Notes under the pieces: model-generated | Databases searched by the model: none | The model's input: only the letters and a program-made list of their open reading frames with translations | Told to the model about the DNA's origin: nothing | Program-made: the position numbers and the translations under genes | Shown here: positions 6,442-14,316 of the stretch, one piece after another | Layout of the letters: every line of letters starts with the position of its first letter | How positions within the stretch are numbered: position 1 is the first letter of the stretch | Assembly (NCBI GenBank): GCA_038065335.1 | Contig: JBBTRD010000022.1 | Location: 1 to 30,938 of the forward strand | Length of the DNA stretch: 30,938 bases | DNA from: 2-01-FULL-41-21 sp038065335 | GTDB lineage: Bacteria; Patescibacteriota; Minisyncoccia; 2-02-FULL-40-12; GWA2-44-9 | Direction of reading: 5' to 3'

Positions 6442-7488
6442 ATGGCCGGAGAACGCGTTCAATTAGAAATTGCCAGTAGTACTATTATTAAAACCATTTT
6501 ACTGATTCTCCTCTTTGTTTTTCTGTATATCCTCAAAGATGTTGTTATCATCTTTCTTTTCGCGTTGGTAATCGCTTCCGGTATTTCACCATTCGCGAAT
6601 TGGTTGGATGAACGGGGCTTCCCCCGCGTAGTCGGGGTCTTGGCTCTCTATATGATTGTTCTTGGCCTAGCGGTTTTTGTACTTTCGCTTGTTGTACCGT
6701 ATATCTCCGATGATATTAACCGATTGATTAGTGTTTTACCGAAAGTGGTCGAGAGTGTTTCATCGTCTCTCGATATTGCCCAACAATCTTCACCCCAGTA
6801 TCTGGATTTTCTGGGGGAAATCCAAAACATTCTTTCCAGTTTTTCCTCATATCTTCAACAAGCCTCGCAATCCGTGGTTGGTTTAATTGTCAGTGTTTTT
6901 GGTGGCTTGTTTTCTTTCGTGGCAATTTTGATCATCTCATTCTATCTCTCGGTAACGCGTAAAGGAGTGGAATCATTTCTTGGTTCGGTTGTCCCAGAAA
7001 AATACGAAAACTATGTTATCAGTCTCTGGAAACGGACCGAGATAAAAGTGGGGAAATGGCTTCAGGGCCAAATGCTCCTCGGTCTTATTGTTGGCTTAGC
7101 GACCTATATTGGTCTTTCACTTTTGAATGTTAAATTCGCCCTATTATTGAGTTTATTAATGATGGTCCTTGAATTGGTGCCAATGGTGGGGCCCGTGGTT
7201 TCCGCCATCCCCGCTGTCATCCTTGCTTTTCTTCAGTCGCCGGTCTTGGGTTTCTGGGTTCTTGTCTTGTATATTGTGGTTCAACAGCTGGAGAACCACA
7301 TTCTCGTGCCGATTATTTTAGGTCGAACTCTCAATCTCAATCCAGTCGTGATTCTTATCGCCCTCTTGGTCGGCCAAACATTGGCCGGTATTCCGGGCAT
7401 GATTTTGGCGGTGCCTATTTCAACCATCATTGTCGAAATGCTCGATGATGTCGCGCGACAAAAAGAATCACGCAAAATTAGCCAATAG
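6442..7488 (+). CDS. AI-2E/PerM family membrane transporter
   Basis: A 348-residue polytopic membrane protein with about eight hydrophobic helices. An N-terminal pair (ILLILLFVFLYILKDVVIIFLFALVIASG) is followed by a soluble section at about residues 85-140, and the C-terminal half carries LVPMVGPVVSAIPAVILAF and EN-ILVPIILGRTLNLNPVVIL, the conserved signature of the family once called UPF0118. Members export autoinducer-2 or exchange Na+/H+; the name does not prove the substrate here. It follows the M16 gene with almost no gap. Short inverted-repeat sequence (7491-7549) lies between it and rsmI. Confidence 0.9.
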   Translation: MAGERVQLEIASSTIIKTILLILLFVFLYILKDVVIIFLFALVIASGISPFANWLDERGFPRVVGVLALYMIVLGLAVFVLSLVVPYISDDINRLISVLPKVVESVSSSLDIAQQSSPQYLDFLGEIQNILSSFSSYLQQASQSVVGLIVSVFGGLFSFVAILIISFYLSVTRKGVESFLGSVVPEKYENYVISLWKRTEIKVGKWLQGQMLLGLIVGLATYIGLSLLNVKFALLLSLLMMVLELVPMVGPVVSAIPAVILAFLQSPVLGFWVLVLYIVVQQLENHILVPIILGRTLNLNPVVILIALLVGQTLAGIPGMILAVPISTIIVEMLDDVARQKESRKISQ

Positions 7489-7490
7489 GA

Positions 7491-7549
7491 CTTAGCCATT
7501 AGTGATTAGAAAAGTAGCCCTAAGTTCTAATGGCTAAAAACTAATGGCT
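7491..7549. repeat. TTAGCCATTAG/CTAATGGCTAA intergenic repeat, copy 1
   Basis: TTAGCCATTAG at the left and CTAATGGCTAA then CTAATGGCT at the right form an imperfect inverted repeat. Related copies lie at 21818-21860 and 26371-26433, with a short piece at 14969-14979. The ATG of rsmI falls in the last CTAATGGCT. Confidence 0.75.
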
Positions 7550-8242
7550 TTATTTATTGTCGCAACTCCAATAGGTAACTTGGGCGATATAACACCGCGC
7601 GCGGTTAGCACGTTAAGTAATGTCGATTTGATTTTGGCCGAAGACACACGGGTGACGCGAACACTGCTTGAGCATTACAATATTAAAAAAGAATTACTGG
7701 GTTATCATCAACATTCGGGTCGGGGGATTATTGAAAAAGTTATTAATCGGTTGAAAGAGGGTCAAGACATTGCCCTAGTCTCCGATGCCGGCACGCCGGG
7801 TATTAATGATCCCGGTAATTTCTTAATTCAAGAAATTCTAAAAGAACTACCAGATTTGAAGATTGTGGGCCTACCTGGTCCGAATACCGCGATTCTTGCG
7901 CTCTCAATTAGCGGATTTCCAACAGATAAATTTATGTTTCTGGGGTTTCCGCCCCACAAAAAAGGCCGGCAGACATTTTTTCGAAACATTGAAGCGGTCC
8001 CGTATACCGTGGTATTGTATGAGTCCAAGCATCGTATCGTCAAAGCGCTTGAACAACTGGCTCCGCTTGGCCGGCCACTCATTGTCTGTCGTGAATTAAC
8101 GAAGCAATTCGAAACAACCTATCGCGGTCAGGCCGAAGAAATTTTAACGAAACTGGTCGGCAATAATCTTCTCGGAGAATTTGTGGTCGTGATCGGGCCT
8201 AAGCCAAAAAAAGTTAAATCTGAACCAGATGAAGAAAAATAA
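7544..8242 (+). CDS. rsmI: 16S rRNA (cytidine-1402-2'-O)-methyltransferase RsmI
   Basis: A 232-residue SAM-dependent methyltransferase of the tetrapyrrole-methylase fold. Visible signatures are VATPIGNLGDITPRA at the start, LAEDTRVTRTLL, and SDAGTPGINDPG. RsmI adds the 2'-O-methyl of m4Cm1402 in the decoding centre of 16S rRNA. The 16S gene in this window has an intron only about two bases before that target. The C-terminus is short and charged, lacking the longer tail of some homologues. It overlaps metG by 14 nt, implying translational coupling. The start codon lies inside a dispersed repeat. Confidence 0.95.
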   Translation: MALFIVATPIGNLGDITPRAVSTLSNVDLILAEDTRVTRTLLEHYNIKKELLGYHQHSGRGIIEKVINRLKEGQDIALVSDAGTPGINDPGNFLIQEILKELPDLKIVGLPGPNTAILALSISGFPTDKFMFLGFPPHKKGRQTFFRNIEAVPYTVVLYESKHRIVKALEQLAPLGRPLIVCRELTKQFETTYRGQAEEILTKLVGNNLLGEFVVVIGPKPKKVKSEPDEEK

Positions 8243-9740
8243 ATTTTACATCACCACCGCCATTCCTTATGTAAACGCCGATCCGCACGTCGGTTTTGCC
8301 ATGGAATTAGTCGAGACCGATGTTCTTGCGCGTTATCATCGTCAAATCGGGGACGATGTCCGCTTTCTTACTGGTTCAGATGAAAATGCCTTAAAAAATG
8401 TTCGTAAAGCAGAACAAGCGGGTACGCCGATTAAAGAATTTATAGATGATAAAGTTCAAGAACTTTTGAAGTTGGTTCAAAAACTTAATTTATCGAATGA
8501 CGATTTTATTCGTACGACCGAGGAGCGTCATATTCGTTCTTCCCAAAAACTATGGCAAGCTTGCGTCGCGGCTGGGGATATATATAAAAAGAAATACACG
8601 GGCCTTTACTGCATTGGTTGCGAAGAATTTAAAACGCCCAAAGAGCTTATAGACGACAAATGTCCCGAACATCGTCGTTATGAATTAGAGAAAGTCGAGG
8701 AAGAAAACTATTTTTTTAAGCTTTCCAACTATCAAGAGAAACTTGGTCAACTTTTAGATTCAGGAGAACTAGAGATATTACCCGAAAAACGTAAAAATGA
8801 AATCAGGGAATTTGTTCGTCAAGGGCTAAGTGATTTTAGTATTTCTCGAAGCGCGACTAGGGCTAAAGGTTGGGGGATACCTGTGCCCGGCGACGATTCA
8901 CAGGTAATTTATGTTTGGTTCGATGCCCTAGTTAACTATATAAGCGCGCTTGGTTATGATAGTGAATCAGAATTGTTTAAAAAATATTGGCAAGAAAATG
9001 ATCAACGGTGCCATGTAGTTGGTAAAGGTATCACTCGTTTTCACGCGATCTATTGGCCGGCCATGCTTTTGTCGGCGGGTCTTAAACCACCTTCTAAAAT
9101 ATATGTTCATGGTTACGCCACAATAAATGGGGAAAAAATTTCAAAATCAGTAGGAGACAATTCGACTAATCCATTCACTTTTATTGAAAAATACGGGGCT
9201 GATGTTTTACGCTATTTCTTGCTTAGAGAAATTCCGTCCACGGATGACGGTGATTTTTCCGAAGAAAAACTCGTGGCTCGATATAACGGCGATTTGGCCA
9301 ATGGCCTTGGCAACCTTGTGGCTCGTGTCGCCACCTTGTTGGATAACAATTTTAGCGAGGGATTGGAATATAATAAAAACTTGATTGACCCTGCGACAAT
9401 CAGCGCCATTGATAAAATGCAGAATAGCTACAGAACCAGTATGGAAAACTTTAAGTTACATGAAGCCCTGATAGCAATTTGGGAGTTAATTTCCTGCGCC
9501 GATAAATATGCGAATGACACCAAACCTTGGGTGTTGATTAAGGAGGATGTAGAAAAATTCAAAATTGTGATGATAAATCTCGTCGAGATTATATATCAGA
9601 CTACAAAAGCACTCGAGCCATTCATGTCCGAAACTGCCGATAAGATTTCTATAATCTTTGATTTTAAAAAAGAAGAGGCCGGCCTTGAAGGCCGGCGACT
9701 GAAGGTACAGAAAGGTACTGTCCTGTTTCCACGTCTTTAG
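8229..9740 (+). CDS. metG: Methionyl-tRNA synthetase
   Basis: A 503-residue class I synthetase. The HIGH motif appears as PHVGF (residues 19-23, in AIPYVNADPHVGFA) and KMSKS as KISKS (about residues 302-306). A zinc-knuckle insertion near residues 127-147 has CIGC and CPEH. The anticodon-binding helical domain follows and ends soon after; the C-terminal dimerisation/tRNA-binding domain of E. coli MetG is absent, usual for CPR. Near the C-terminus a 19-bp palindrome (9678-9696) is read as AGLEGRR. MetRS charges both CAU tRNAs, including the intron-containing initiator. The gene overlaps rsmI. Confidence 0.95.
   Translation: MKKNKFYITTAIPYVNADPHVGFAMELVETDVLARYHRQIGDDVRFLTGSDENALKNVRKAEQAGTPIKEFIDDKVQELLKLVQKLNLSNDDFIRTTEERHIRSSQKLWQACVAAGDIYKKKYTGLYCIGCEEFKTPKELIDDKCPEHRRYELEKVEEENYFFKLSNYQEKLGQLLDSGELEILPEKRKNEIREFVRQGLSDFSISRSATRAKGWGIPVPGDDSQVIYVWFDALVNYISALGYDSESELFKKYWQENDQRCHVVGKGITRFHAIYWPAMLLSAGLKPPSKIYVHGYATINGEKISKSVGDNSTNPFTFIEKYGADVLRYFLLREIPSTDDGDFSEEKLVARYNGDLANGLGNLVARVATLLDNNFSEGLEYNKNLIDPATISAIDKMQNSYRTSMENFKLHEALIAIWELISCADKYANDTKPWVLIKEDVEKFKIVMINLVEIIYQTTKALEPFMSETADKISIIFDFKKEEAGLEGRRLKVQKGTVLFPRL
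9678..9696. repeat. Palindrome inside metG
   Basis: GCCGGCCTT and AAGGCCGGC flank one central base; read in frame in the last 20 or so codons of metG. Confidence 0.75.
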
Positions 9741-9918
9741 ACCCTTTGCACTTTATCTCGGGCGTGGATATAGATAACAATGTCCAAAATCATAAGAAGA
9801 GTCACTATTGCATGAAAGACGTCTCTCATGCAGAGCCTGATCTTGTACCCGTTTGGTCCGTACCCATAGAGCTCCATTGGTACCTCCACGTTCGAAACAA
9901 TACAGAGCTTTATAATTT

Positions 9919-10719
9919 ATGTCAACTATCTTTGATTCTCATTGTCATCCCCAGTTTCCGCAATATGACGCGGATAGGGACGAGATGATAAAAAGAAACC
10001 TTGAACAGGGTGTTTTTATGATTGCGGTTGGAGCGAATTTGGAAACATCTAAACAAGCCATTGAACTAGCAAATAAATATAATAGAATTTGGGCGACAGT
10101 TGGTTTGCATCCCGATGAAATTCAATTGCTAAATTGTTACGATCGTAACAATTTAGCAAGATATGATATTAGTGATTTTAAAATACTAATGAAGAAAAAG
10201 AAGGTTGTGGCGGTGGGAGAAGTGGGTCTGGATTATTATCGAACGCCAGAAGGAGAAAAAAGAGAAAGACAGAAAAAAGTCTTTTTGGAATTTGCCGATT
10301 TAGCTAAAGAGAAGAACCTGCCATTGGTGCTCCATGTCAGAAATGAAAAAAATGGGAAATCTGCTCACGATGATATGATTGAGTTGTTGTCTAGTAATAT
10401 GTCTGGCGTGACCCATTCCTTTACCGGTACCTTAGATGAGGCAAAAAAATATCTAAATCTAAGATTTTATTTAGGGCTCAACGGGATCATTACGTTCACT
10501 AAAGAATATGATGAATTGATTAAATTTTTGCCGATAGATTCAATATTGATAGAAACAGACGCGCCGTGGCTGACTCCAGCGCCGAATCGAGGTAAAAGAA
10601 ACGAGCCATTCGGCGTTGTTGAGGTGGCCCAAAAGATAGCCATGCTCAAAAATATGTCTTTTGAAATGGTGGCCCAAGAGACATTCGCCAATACTCAAAA
10701 ACTTTTTAAAATCCACTAA
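9919..10719 (+). CDS. TatD family metal-dependent hydrolase
   Basis: A 266-residue TIM-barrel hydrolase. The metal site is complete by eye: HxH in FDSHCHPQF near the start, E in AVGEVGLDYYR, H in LVLHVRNE, H in GVTHSFTG and D in LIETDAPWLTP. TatD proteins are 3'-5' DNA/RNA exonucleases linked to repair and RNA turnover; exact substrates vary. A perfect 34-bp palindrome (10126-10159) is read in frame as about 11 extra residues (LLNCYDRNNLA) between the second strand and a variable helix, outside the metal ligands. An overlapping frame at 9746-9988 is rejected. The gene ends the run that starts with the M16 peptidase. Confidence 0.93.
   Translation: MSTIFDSHCHPQFPQYDADRDEMIKRNLEQGVFMIAVGANLETSKQAIELANKYNRIWATVGLHPDEIQLLNCYDRNNLARYDISDFKILMKKKKVVAVGEVGLDYYRTPEGEKRERQKKVFLEFADLAKEKNLPLVLHVRNEKNGKSAHDDMIELLSSNMSGVTHSFTGTLDEAKKYLNLRFYLGLNGIITFTKEYDELIKFLPIDSILIETDAPWLTPAPNRGKRNEPFGVVEVAQKIAMLKNMSFEMVAQETFANTQKLFKIH
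10126..10159. repeat. Perfect 34-bp palindrome inside the tatD-family gene
   Basis: Each 17-nt arm (TTGCTAAATTGTTACGA and its exact complement) meets without a spacer. It is translated as part of the protein and lies where homologues vary in length. Confidence 0.92.
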
Positions 10720-10763
10720 AACCCTTATTTTAAGCCATTTTTAGACCCTTCCAGTACAAGGGG

Positions 10764-10792
10764 TTGATTTTTACTTGGAAAGGGAGTATGCT
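10764..10792 (+). promoter_or_regulatory. Promoter of the candidate structured RNA
   Basis: TTGATT (10764-10769) and TATGCT (10787-10792) are separated by 17 bp. The same -10 variant, TATGCT, drives the beta-barrel-like gene at 2517. The start is expected near 10799. Confidence 0.65.
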
Positions 10793-10798
10793 GGAGTG

Positions 10799-11142
10799 GC
10801 AGGATGGAGATACGAGATTGGGCCGCGCGTCGCGCGATAAGCAAGCGCATTGTCGGCTCAGGTCGATTATTTCCCCTCACCCCAGTCCGCCGGCGCCACC
10901 GTGCCCGCGCGTACCGTTTACCACGACGACTCGGGCGATTCGCCGGCGGACTGGGTCTTAGTTCTTTGTTAGTCGTAGTTGTTGGTTAATTTCCGGTGGC
11001 CATCGAATGCTACCGGCGTGTGGAGGGGTCGTCAGCGGATTACCTCTATTCGACAAGTCACTTTCACAGCTGGCCCTGCGGCTACTGTCGGCCGATTCCA
11101 GGGAAGTGGACAGGGCCCGGGTGTGCACCCCGGGCCTTTTTT
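10799..11142 (+). ncRNA. Candidate GC-rich structured RNA of about 345 nt, unidentified
   Basis: Between a good promoter and a strong terminator lies a GC-rich stretch with no credible gene. It contains a 15-bp perfect stem (10881-10895 with 10941-10955, core CAGTCCGCCGGCG), an inner GCCCG/CGGGC pair, a CCGGT/ACCGG hairpin (10993-11016) and a terminator stem. I checked by eye for the conserved elements of RNase P RNA, tmRNA, SRP RNA and the usual riboswitches and did not find them. Short frames on the plus strand have arginine-rich, random-looking translations. It is best read as a non-coding RNA of unknown type; a 5' regulatory leader of leuS is less likely, because it has its own terminator and leuS has its own promoter. 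Confidence 0.6.
11114..11142 (+). terminator. Terminator of the candidate RNA
   Basis: An 8-bp stem (GGCCCGGG with CCCGGGCC) is followed immediately by six T's. Confidence 0.9.
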
Positions 11143-11146
11143 GTTT

Positions 11147-11175
11147 TTGATAAAAAACTGCATTTCCGTTATAGT
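11147..11175 (+). promoter_or_regulatory. leuS promoter
   Basis: TTGATA and TATAGT are separated by 17 bp, directly after the upstream terminator. The leader of about 80 nt contains the two-hairpin repeat at 11211-11255. Confidence 0.7.
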
Positions 11176-11210
11176 AGGATTACTTAGATGTCAAAATACA
11201 ACCCCGCAAA

Positions 11211-11255
11211 GACCCCGACGCTTCGGTCGGGGAGCCGACAAAATCGTCGGCTTAG
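11211..11255. repeat. Two-hairpin repeat, copy 1 (leuS leader)
   Basis: Consecutive hairpins CCCCGAC/GTCGGGG and AGCCGAC/GTCGGCT. The same order of hairpins recurs at 20061-20110 after the 16S gene with different loops. Confidence 0.65.
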
Positions 11256-11260
11256 AAAAA

Positions 11261-13810
11261 ATGAAAAAATATAACCCGAATAAAATAGAACGCAAATGGC
11301 AGAAGTATTGGGAAGATAAAAAGCTTTATGAAGCTAAGGATTTTTCAGGTGGGAAAGAACCCCGCAAAATGACTTCGTCATCGCGGGGTAACAATTTCAT
11401 GCTCTTGGTGGAATTTCCGTATCCGTCGGGGGATTTGCATACAGGACACTGGTTTGCCTTTTCGGTGCCCGATATTTATGGGCGGTATTTAAGAATGAAC
11501 GGATTTAACGTGATGTATCCCATTGGTTTTGATGCTTTTGGTTTGCCGGCCGAGAACGCGGCCATTAAGAACAATATTCATCCGCGCGATTGGACTAAGA
11601 AAAATATCACCAAGATGTCCAAACAACTGCGCTCAATGGGCGCCGGTTTCGATTGGTCGCGCGAAGTTAGTACCATCGACCCCGAATATTATAGATGGAC
11701 GCAGTGGATTTTTATTCAATTATACAACGCCGGTTTAGCTTATCGGGCCGAGACATTGGTAAATTGGTGTCCGAATGATAAAACCGTTCTCGCCAATGAA
11801 CAGGTGATAGATGGCAAGTGCGATCGTTGTGGAAGTGCTGTCGAACAGCGGAATCTTTCGCAATGGATGTTCAAGATTACTTCTTTTGCCGACCGGCTGA
11901 TTGATGATCTCAAAGATTTGGATTGGCCGGAATCGACGAAGTTGGCCCAGATTAATTGGATTGGAAAAAGTGAGGGCATAAACATTAATTACGACGTTGA
12001 AGGTGTAAACATCCAGATAACCGTTTATACTACGAGGCCGGATACTAATTTTGGCGCGACTTTTATCGTGGTTGCTCCAGATAGTAAATTTGTGAAAGAA
12101 AATAAAGAGTTATTTTCAAATGAAGATGAGGTAAAAAAATACTTAGCCGAATCTAAAAAGAAAAGTGATTTGGAAAGAATTGCCGAAGGACGCAAGAAGA
12201 CAGGAGTTTTTACGGGTCTTTATGCCGTCAACAATTTAACGGACAAAAAAATGCCGATTTACATCAGCGATTTTGTTTTGGCCACGGTTGGAACGGGCGC
12301 AGTCGTAGGAGTGCCGGGTCATGATGTGCGGGATTTTGAATTTGCCCAAGAAAAAGGATTAGAAGTGATAAGAGTAGTGGTGGGTAAAGATGACGATACT
12401 TCTCCAATTACAAAAATAGAACAAGTTCAAGAGGGGGCCGGTATAATAGTAAACAGCAAATTCCTAAATGGGCTAGATATTCACGAAGCGACTGAAAAGA
12501 TTAAAGATTACATAGAAGAAAAAGGATGGGGCAAAAGAGCAGTCAATTATCGCTTGCATGACTGGGTGCTTTCACGCCAGCGTTATTGGGGAGTACCCAT
12601 ACCGCTTGTGTTTTGCGAACACTGCGCGGCAATTTCTAATTCTCAATTTCCAGTTTTCAATGATAAGGAAGGCGGAACTATTATGGAAAGAAACGGGAAA
12701 CGATACGCGGTCGTACCAGTTCCGGAAAACGAATTGCCGGTGAAGTTACCACCACTCAAGGACTTCATGCCCGCTGATGACAGTCGGTCGCCATTGGCGA
12801 AAGCGGGGAAGTGGCTGAAAGTAAAATGTCCGAAGTGCGGACAACCAGCCGAAAGGGAAACCGATACCATGGATACGTTTGTGGATTCATCCTGGTATTA
12901 TATGCGCTATACCGACCCGAAAAACGAAAAAGAATTTGCGTCACAAGAAAACATGGCCAAGTGGTTGCCGTTGCCATTATATTTTGGCGGGGCGGAACAT
13001 AATACCATGCATCTCTTGTATTCGCGCTTTATCACCAAAGCTCTCCGCAGTCAGAATCTGATTGATTTTTCTGAGCCATTTCTGGGTCGGCGCAATCACG
13101 GATTTATTATGGATTCAACGACGGGGCAAAAAATGTCTAAGTCCAAAGGTCAAGCTGTGGATCCTGATGAACAGGTTGCTAAATATGGGGCGGATACAAT
13201 GCGAATGTACTTTGCTTTTATGGGTCCGTATGATCAGAACTACGCTTGGAACTTTGACAGCGTTTTGGGTGTGCGAAGATTCTTGGATAGGGTTTGGAAC
13301 TTTGTAAATAAACCGACAACCGACAACCAACAACCTACAACAGAATCGCCTGAAGTTAGAATTACTATCCACAAAGCGATTAAAAATGTCGGCGAAGCAA
13401 TCAAATCTCATCGATTTAATGTTGGGGTTTCAGAATTGATGAAATGCCTAAACGCGATTGAACATTCAGAGTTGTCGGTTGTAGGATGTGAGTTGTTTGT
13501 TAAACTTCTGGCGCCATTTGCTCCGCACATTGCCGAGGAACTATGGATGGAAGTATTGGGCAATAAAACATCTGTCCATCTTGAAAAATGGCCCGAGTTT
13601 AATGAGGCGTTGTTACTAGAAGAATTAGTCACGCTCGTTATTCAAGTGAATAGCAGGGTGCGCGACACTATCAGTGTGAGGCAGGGTCTTTCAGAAGACG
13701 AGGTTAAGAAAATAGTCCTAGCAAACGAGAAAATTCAAAAAGCACTTGAAGGCAAGGAAATAAAAAAGTTTATTTATATTCAGGACCGATTGACGAATAT
13801 TGTGGTCTAA
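11261..13810 (+). CDS. leuS: Leucyl-tRNA synthetase
   Basis: An 849-residue class I synthetase, full length. HIGH reads HTGH (residues 60-63, in PYPSGDLHTGHWF) and KMSKS is exact (624-628). The editing domain has YTTRPDTNFGATF and GTGAVVGVPGHDVRDFEF; a zinc-type CPKC motif precedes TDTMDTFVDSSWYY. I start at the ATG at 11261, because homologues begin with KYNPNKIERKWQKYW; the frame is open far upstream through the candidate RNA, but that part is not protein-like. Three repeat-derived stretches are read in frame: 11360-11388 (near residue 35), 13311-13341 (PTTDNQQPTTE) and 13471-13496. None touches the active-site motifs. Confidence 0.96.
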   Translation: MKKYNPNKIERKWQKYWEDKKLYEAKDFSGGKEPRKMTSSSRGNNFMLLVEFPYPSGDLHTGHWFAFSVPDIYGRYLRMNGFNVMYPIGFDAFGLPAENAAIKNNIHPRDWTKKNITKMSKQLRSMGAGFDWSREVSTIDPEYYRWTQWIFIQLYNAGLAYRAETLVNWCPNDKTVLANEQVIDGKCDRCGSAVEQRNLSQWMFKITSFADRLIDDLKDLDWPESTKLAQINWIGKSEGININYDVEGVNIQITVYTTRPDTNFGATFIVVAPDSKFVKENKELFSNEDEVKKYLAESKKKSDLERIAEGRKKTGVFTGLYAVNNLTDKKMPIYISDFVLATVGTGAVVGVPGHDVRDFEFAQEKGLEVIRVVVGKDDDTSPITKIEQVQEGAGIIVNSKFLNGLDIHEATEKIKDYIEEKGWGKRAVNYRLHDWVLSRQRYWGVPIPLVFCEHCAAISNSQFPVFNDKEGGTIMERNGKRYAVVPVPENELPVKLPPLKDFMPADDSRSPLAKAGKWLKVKCPKCGQPAERETDTMDTFVDSSWYYMRYTDPKNEKEFASQENMAKWLPLPLYFGGAEHNTMHLLYSRFITKALRSQNLIDFSEPFLGRRNHGFIMDSTTGQKMSKSKGQAVDPDEQVAKYGADTMRMYFAFMGPYDQNYAWNFDSVLGVRRFLDRVWNFVNKPTTDNQQPTTESPEVRITIHKAIKNVGEAIKSHRFNVGVSELMKCLNAIEHSELSVVGCELFVKLLAPFAPHIAEELWMEVLGNKTSVHLEKWPEFNEALLLEELVTLVIQVNSRVRDTISVRQGLSEDEVKKIVLANEKIQKALEGKEIKKFIYIQDRLTNIVV
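11360..11388. repeat. Nested palindrome inside leuS
   Basis: CCCCGC/GCGGGG encloses ATGAC/GTCAT; read in frame as PRKMTSSSRG just before the HIGH region. Confidence 0.75.
13311..13341. repeat. CAACCGACAAC-type repeat inside leuS
   Basis: Repeated ACCGACAACC/CAACCTACAAC units are read as PTTDNQQPTTE at the junction to the anticodon-binding domain. The complement of this unit occurs at 13471-13496, and another copy lies upstream of the gene at 29618. Confidence 0.7.
13471..13496. repeat. Inverse copy of the CAACCGACAAC repeat inside leuS
   Basis: GTTGTCGGTTGTAGG is the complement of the unit at 13311-13341, in frame 130 bases downstream. It is read as LSVVGCELF. Confidence 0.65.
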
Positions 13811-13909
13811 GATATTGTGGTTGAGAAAGAAAGATAATCTGAAGTCCCGTACGAAGTCCGCCTCGCCTTTGGCGAGTCGAAGACCTTGGGCGGGTAACTT
13901 CGTAACGGG

Positions 13910-14254
13910 ATGACAAGTGAACCCGATCGAGATTTTGTGGAGTTTATTATCAAGGGGATTGTGAATAATCCCGACAAGGTGGAAGTGGCGCGGACGGTAG
14001 ATGAGTTGGGAGTTTTACTGACAGTTAAGGTGGCGTCGGAAGATATGGGTCTTCTGATTGGCCGAAGCGGGACGACCGCCAAAGCGATTCGGACGCTGGC
14101 TCGGATAATCGGCATGCGCAACAATGCCCGCGTTAATCTCAAGATTGAAGAACCGGAAGGCGGCCGGATGGCCAAAGAAGTCGAACCGATGGCCGGTCTC
14201 GGCGACGGCAAAGAAAAAACCGTCGATGAAGCCATGGATAGCTTGGGCGTGTAG
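13910..14254 (+). CDS. khpA: KH-domain RNA-binding protein, KhpA type
   Basis: A 114-residue protein containing one KH domain with the GxxG loop in MGLLIGRSGTTAKAIRTLARIIG, followed by NNARVNLKIEEPEG. KhpA-like proteins bind RNA, often as a partner of KhpB/Jag, and are usually encoded beside rpsP and trmD; here trmD follows. The ATG at 13910 lies at the end of an inverted repeat (13853-13909, CCCGTACGAAGT with ACTTCGTAACGGG), and no clear Shine-Dalgarno is visible. Homologues often start with E-D-x-x-FxE-(F/Y)-(I/V), matching DRDFVEFIIK, so the true start is within a few codons of the one given. A charged tail of about 20 residues follows the KH fold. Confidence 0.9.
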   Translation: MTSEPDRDFVEFIIKGIVNNPDKVEVARTVDELGVLLTVKVASEDMGLLIGRSGTTAKAIRTLARIIGMRNNARVNLKIEEPEGGRMAKEVEPMAGLGDGKEKTVDEAMDSLGV

Positions 14255-14260
14255 ATTTAA

Positions 14261-14297
14261 ATTAAAGGAACCCGCATTTGCGGGTTCCTTTAATTTA
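14261..14297 (+). terminator. Terminator after khpA
   Basis: A perfect 15-bp stem (ATTAAAGGAACCCGC with its complement, loop ATTT) is followed by TTATT. Confidence 0.9.
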
Positions 14298-14300
14298 TTG

Positions 14301-14306
14301 TATAAT
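14301..14306 (+). promoter_or_regulatory. -10 element of trmD
   Basis: TATAAT preceded by TTG, ending 10 nt before the trmD ATG, which predicts a leader of only a few bases. It directly follows the khpA terminator, so trmD is separately transcribed. Confidence 0.5.
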
Positions 14307-14316
14307 ATAAATCAAA

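Noticed and set aside
9746..9988. 80-residue frame between metG and the tatD-family gene
   Set aside because: It overlaps the conserved start of the TatD protein in another frame and has no recognisable pattern.
10979..11260. Upstream extension of leuS by 94 residues
   Set aside because: The frame crosses the candidate RNA, its terminator and the leuS promoter; homologues start at KYNPNKIERKW, matching ATG 11261.
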